DNA from: Firmicutes bacterium UBA5500
GTDB taxonomy: Bacteria; Bacillota; UBA994; UBA5500
Assembly (NCBI GenBank): GCA_002427055.1
Contig: DIPA01000034.1
Location: forward strand, 17,092 to 25,538
Reading direction: 5' to 3'
DNA length: 8,447 bases
Shown here: positions 6,008-8,447 of the stretch, piece after piece
Numbering within the stretch: the first letter of the stretch is position 1
Layout of the letters: each line of letters opens with the position of its first letter
Notes under the pieces: model-generated
The model's input: only the letters and a program-made list of their open reading frames with translations
What the model was told of the DNA's origin: nothing
Database searches by the model: none
Position numbers and translations under genes: made by a program

Positions 6008-7897
6008 TTACGGCGAAACAGTCTCAACTTCGGGTAAGCCTTCAAAATATGCCTTCATGATAGCGTGACCGACTGGCACGCCGGCTGTTGCACCCCAACG
6101 ACCATGTCCCACAAAAACTGCCACAGCAATCTCCGGATCATCAAAAGGTGCGTAGCCTATGAACCAACTATGCGGTGAAATACCGGGGCCCACTTCAGCA
6201 GAGCCGGTTTTTGCTGCCACTTCTACTTTCTGGCCATCACGCATAACAGGGTCATAGGTAAACAGGTAGTAGGCCGATCCGTTACCCGGACCACCAGGAC
6301 GAGCCGGCAAGGTGACCTCATGCATCCCATTACGCACAATCCCTAGGGCCGCTGGATCTAGATCTACTTCTGCCAGTAGCTTCGGCTCAACCTGAAAACT
6401 AACATTGCCGGAGGGATCTACGATTTTCTGCACGACATGTGGCTGATAGTGATAGCCACCATTGGCCAAGAGAGACGTATATGCTGCCATTTGCAGTGGA
6501 GTGAACTCGACTATACCTTGTCCGATAGCTACGTCCCACACCTCGCCTGGGTAGGGCGTATAATTATATACACGACGGAAATTCTCACTAGTAGGAATTA
6601 TTCCTGGTGCTCGTAGATAACCGGTGGCGAAATCAAGCGGTATTTCAGACCCGAATTGCAGGAGCTTGACCATATCGCCGATCTTATCCATTGCCTCAGC
6701 TCGGCCATACTTGCTCACTAGACGTTGAGCAATGTCGTAGTAAACAACGTTGCAGGAAACCTTAATACCCTCCTCTAACGTCAGATGGCCGTGTCCCGAG
6801 CGATTGGCACAATACTTCTTGGTATTACCAACTTGGTAATAACCAGGGCAATAAAACTTCTCCGTAGGAGTAACGATGCCCTCTGTTAGGGCGAGTAAGG
6901 ACATCAACGGCTTGAAAGTTGACCCGACAGGATACGCATTAAGTGGAATATTACTTGTCCAAAGGTTGGAGGACTTGGCCCAATTGCCCGGATCAAACTC
7001 GGGATAAGAAGCCCAAGCCAATATTTCGCCTGTCTTAACATTAAGAACAACGGCTGCAGCCTTATTCGGTTTCTGCTTATAGCGAGCGTCTTTATCATTT
7101 AACTTCTCTACAATATCGAGAATGGCCTGTTCAGCCGCTATCTGTAGTTCAGAGTCAATGGTCAGAACCATCTTGTTGCCAGCTACCGGAGGAGTCTCAC
7201 TAACAGCAGCAACTAGACGCTGATAGTTATCCACTTCCACCAAGCGATACCCATCTTGACCACGCAAACTTAAGGCAGGGTCTACATTCTCGAACGCATT
7301 CTCCAGACCGAAAATACCAACCGTTGCATCTGAGCGATAGCCGGCTGCCTCATACTCCTCCTGTTTGTTCGGCGTAATAGCACCAAGCCCACCGATAAGA
7401 TAACAGGCCAAGTTACCGTAGCGATAGTCACGTACGGCCTGCCGCTCTACTACCACCCCCGGCAGATCCATACGTCTCTCATCTATCTGAAACACGGTCT
7501 CGTCTGAAACATCTACCGCCAATCGGATTGGCTGATACCTACGCCAAACGTTGTCAACAATGGCCTGGCGTATACTCTCCTCACTGACCCCGTATTCTGC
7601 CAAAATAGTCGCTAAGATTGGAATGGCCTGCTCTCGCTGTGCCTCTTCTGGAGGAACTAAATAGGAGACTACATAGGCAGGGCGACTCGAGACTAGTGTC
7701 ACACCATCGCTAGACTCAATATCGCCTCGAGGAGCATCGATAACCATCTTGCGACTACTATTGCTTTCAGCACGAACCAAGTAATAGTTGCCTTTGACCA
7801 ACTGCACGTAGCCTAGTCGTGATACCAGGACAATCGCCAGAAAAAATACCGCTACGCTAATATGATTCACGCGCTTTTCAAAGAAATCCTTTTCCAT
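6008..7897 (-). CDS. mrdA: PBP2, class B penicillin-binding protein (elongasome transpeptidase)
   Basis: PBP2 cross-links the glycan strands made by RodA during sidewall growth. At 629 residues it has the normal length. A single N-terminal membrane anchor lies at about 12-34. The dimerisation/pedestal domain covers about 50-235 and includes the RGDI motif (57-60). The transpeptidase domain (about 275-615) has all three catalytic motifs: STFK (Ser326, Lys329), SCN (381-383) and KTG (563-565). Cys350, Cys363, His369 and Cys382 fall where Acinetobacter PBP2 has zinc ligands (Asp, Asp, His, Cys), so a metal site is likely. The gene starts 6 bases after mreD, with a GGAGGGGG run overlapping the mreD end, so the two are co-translated or at least co-transcribed. 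Overlapping hairpins follow the stop codon. A sporulation-specific SpoVD-type or FtsI role is less likely given mreD upstream, rodA downstream and no PASTA domain. Confidence 0.96.
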   Translation of the reverse strand: MEKDFFEKRVNHISVAVFFLAIVLVSRLGYVQLVKGNYYLVRAESNSSRKMVIDAPRGDIESSDGVTLVSSRPAYVVSYLVPPEEAQREQAIPILATILAEYGVSEESIRQAIVDNVWRRYQPIRLAVDVSDETVFQIDERRMDLPGVVVERQAVRDYRYGNLACYLIGGLGAITPNKQEEYEAAGYRSDATVGIFGLENAFENVDPALSLRGQDGYRLVEVDNYQRLVAAVSETPPVAGNKMVLTIDSELQIAAEQAILDIVEKLNDKDARYKQKPNKAAAVVLNVKTGEILAWASYPEFDPGNWAKSSNLWTSNIPLNAYPVGSTFKPLMSLLALTEGIVTPTEKFYCPGYYQVGNTKKYCANRSGHGHLTLEEGIKVSCNVVYYDIAQRLVSKYGRAEAMDKIGDMVKLLQFGSEIPLDFATGYLRAPGIIPTSENFRRVYNYTPYPGEVWDVAIGQGIVEFTPLQMAAYTSLLANGGYHYQPHVVQKIVDPSGNVSFQVEPKLLAEVDLDPAALGIVRNGMHEVTLPARPGGPGNGSAYYLFTYDPVMRDGQKVEVAAKTGSAEVGPGISPHSWFIGYAPFDDPEIAVAVFVGHGRWGATAGVPVGHAIMKAYFEGLPEVETVSP

Positions 7898-7903
7898 GGT
7901 TTC

Positions 7904-8404
7904 TTACCCCCTCCCCCCAGCGACCTCCCGGTCTATCTGACCGAACAACAAGGCATGAATGACAGCAGTTACCACACCATTTACCAATACGGTAGCCGGA
8001 AAACTAAGCCAGAACTGCCCATTCAGCCAAAACCCATAGAATCCTCCTGTTATGAGGGTCACAAGGATCCAATAGGAACCAGACGTAACCAAACCAATAA
8101 TAAACGGGACAAAGACTGTGTCACGGTACACTACTCTACTAAAGTAACCTACACAGTAGCCAACGATATACAGAGGCACAGCATAAAAACCAAGAGCCGG
8201 TCCGATTATCATGCCCCGTAATAGCCCCGCACATATGCCAATAGCAGCACCCTTTGTCGGCCCTAATAACAGGGCGTAAGCTATGGTTAAACATAATGAC
8301 AAATCTATCTGCCGTAATACAATTCCCAGTTGAGGAACTAGAGTAGTCTGCAAAACTGTAAACAACAACAGCAATAAGGCCGGTAAAAGATAACGCCTAA
8401 GCAT
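7904..8404 (-). CDS. mreD: MreD, rod-shape-determining membrane protein
   Basis: MreD is an integral membrane component of the MreBCD-RodA-PBP2 elongasome, with no known enzymatic activity. The 166-residue protein is almost wholly hydrophobic, with five to six predicted membrane segments (about 5-22, 33-52, 55-75, 74-92, 97-118 and 130-153). It has the LLFTVLQTTLVP start typical of Firmicutes MreD and no catalytic motif. Sequence alone is weak evidence for this divergent family; the position between mreC and mrdA settles it. The ATG at 8404 shares one base with the mreC stop (TAATG), so the two are translationally coupled. GGTGA lies about 6 bases upstream. Confidence 0.92.
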   Translation of the reverse strand: MLRRYLLPALLLLLFTVLQTTLVPQLGIVLRQIDLSLCLTIAYALLLGPTKGAAIGICAGLLRGMIIGPALGFYAVPLYIVGYCVGYFSRVVYRDTVFVPFIIGLVTSGSYWILVTLITGGFYGFWLNGQFWLSFPATVLVNGVVTAVIHALLFGQIDREVAGGRG

Positions 8405-8447
8405 TACTGTTCACCAGCATTCAAAACTAGCAGAACATCTTCCAAAG
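8404..8447 (-). CDS. mreC: MreC, C-terminal end only (5' part outside window)
   Basis: Only the last 13 codons and the TAA stop lie in the window: LEDVLLVLNAGEQ in the frame beginning at 8445. A leucine- and valine-rich strand of the type 'LEEVLVI' is the usual end of the MreC periplasmic or extracellular beta domain, and mreC is the expected gene directly before mreD. The stop overlaps the mreD start by one base. The identification rests mainly on context. Confidence 0.75.
   Translation of the reverse strand, partial: LEDVLLVLNAGEQ

Noticed and set aside
7862..8221. Open frame of 119 codons on the plus strand
   Set aside because: It is antisense to mreD and the start of mrdA. The product resembles no family, and both sense genes are clear.
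1..8447. Mobile element, phage, defence system, CRISPR or toxin-antitoxin content
   Set aside because: All genes belong to a conserved chromosomal core neighbourhood on one strand with tight spacing. I saw no transposase, integrase, direct repeats or composition break.

Overview
The window carries ten genes, all on the minus strand, so transcription runs from high to low coordinates. Read that way the order is: end of mreC, mreD, mrdA (PBP2), minC, minD, minE, rodA, an M23 peptidase gene, an M50 intramembrane protease gene of the SpoIVFB family, and the first 363 codons of a B12-binding-like radical SAM gene cut off by the window edge. This is the conserved Firmicutes 'mre-min-spoIVF' neighbourhood, which in Bacillus subtilis runs mreBCD-minCD-spoIVFA-spoIVFB-rplU. 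MinE, PBP2 and RodA within the cluster, together with the radical SAM gene, point away from Bacillus and towards a Clostridia or Negativicutes lineage. The SpoIVFB homologue and a sigma-E-like promoter suggest an endospore former. Base composition looks moderate in GC. I cannot name the genus.

Right part (about 6008-8447): mreC, mreD and mrdA are packed tightly (a one-base stop/start overlap, then a 6-base gap). They encode membrane parts of the elongasome, which builds sidewall peptidoglycan; mreB presumably lies just outside. A pair of overlapping, mutually exclusive hairpins follows mrdA, one of them terminator-like. Middle part (about 4081-5855): minC, minD and minE form a compact cluster for division-site placement, closed by a strong intrinsic terminator. 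Next (2890-4002) comes rodA, the SEDS glycosyltransferase that pairs with PBP2; it probably has its own promoter.

Left part: the M23 gene and the SpoIVFB-like gene lie 7 bases apart and look like a spoIVFA-spoIVFB pair used in mother-cell pro-sigma-K processing. A sequence resembling a Bacillus sigma-E promoter overlaps the first ATG of the M23 frame, which suggests the real start is further downstream. The radical SAM gene then has its own good housekeeping promoter, a strong Shine-Dalgarno site and a TTG start.

No stretch above 300 bases lacks a gene; the longest gap is about 150 bases, between mrdA and minC. I found no tRNA, rRNA, CRISPR array, insertion sequence or prophage trace. The window is mainly well-conserved core genes. 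The points of interest are regulatory (overlapping hairpins, sigma-E-like promoter, start choices), a probable cysteine-rich metal site in PBP2, and the uncharacterised radical SAM protein.
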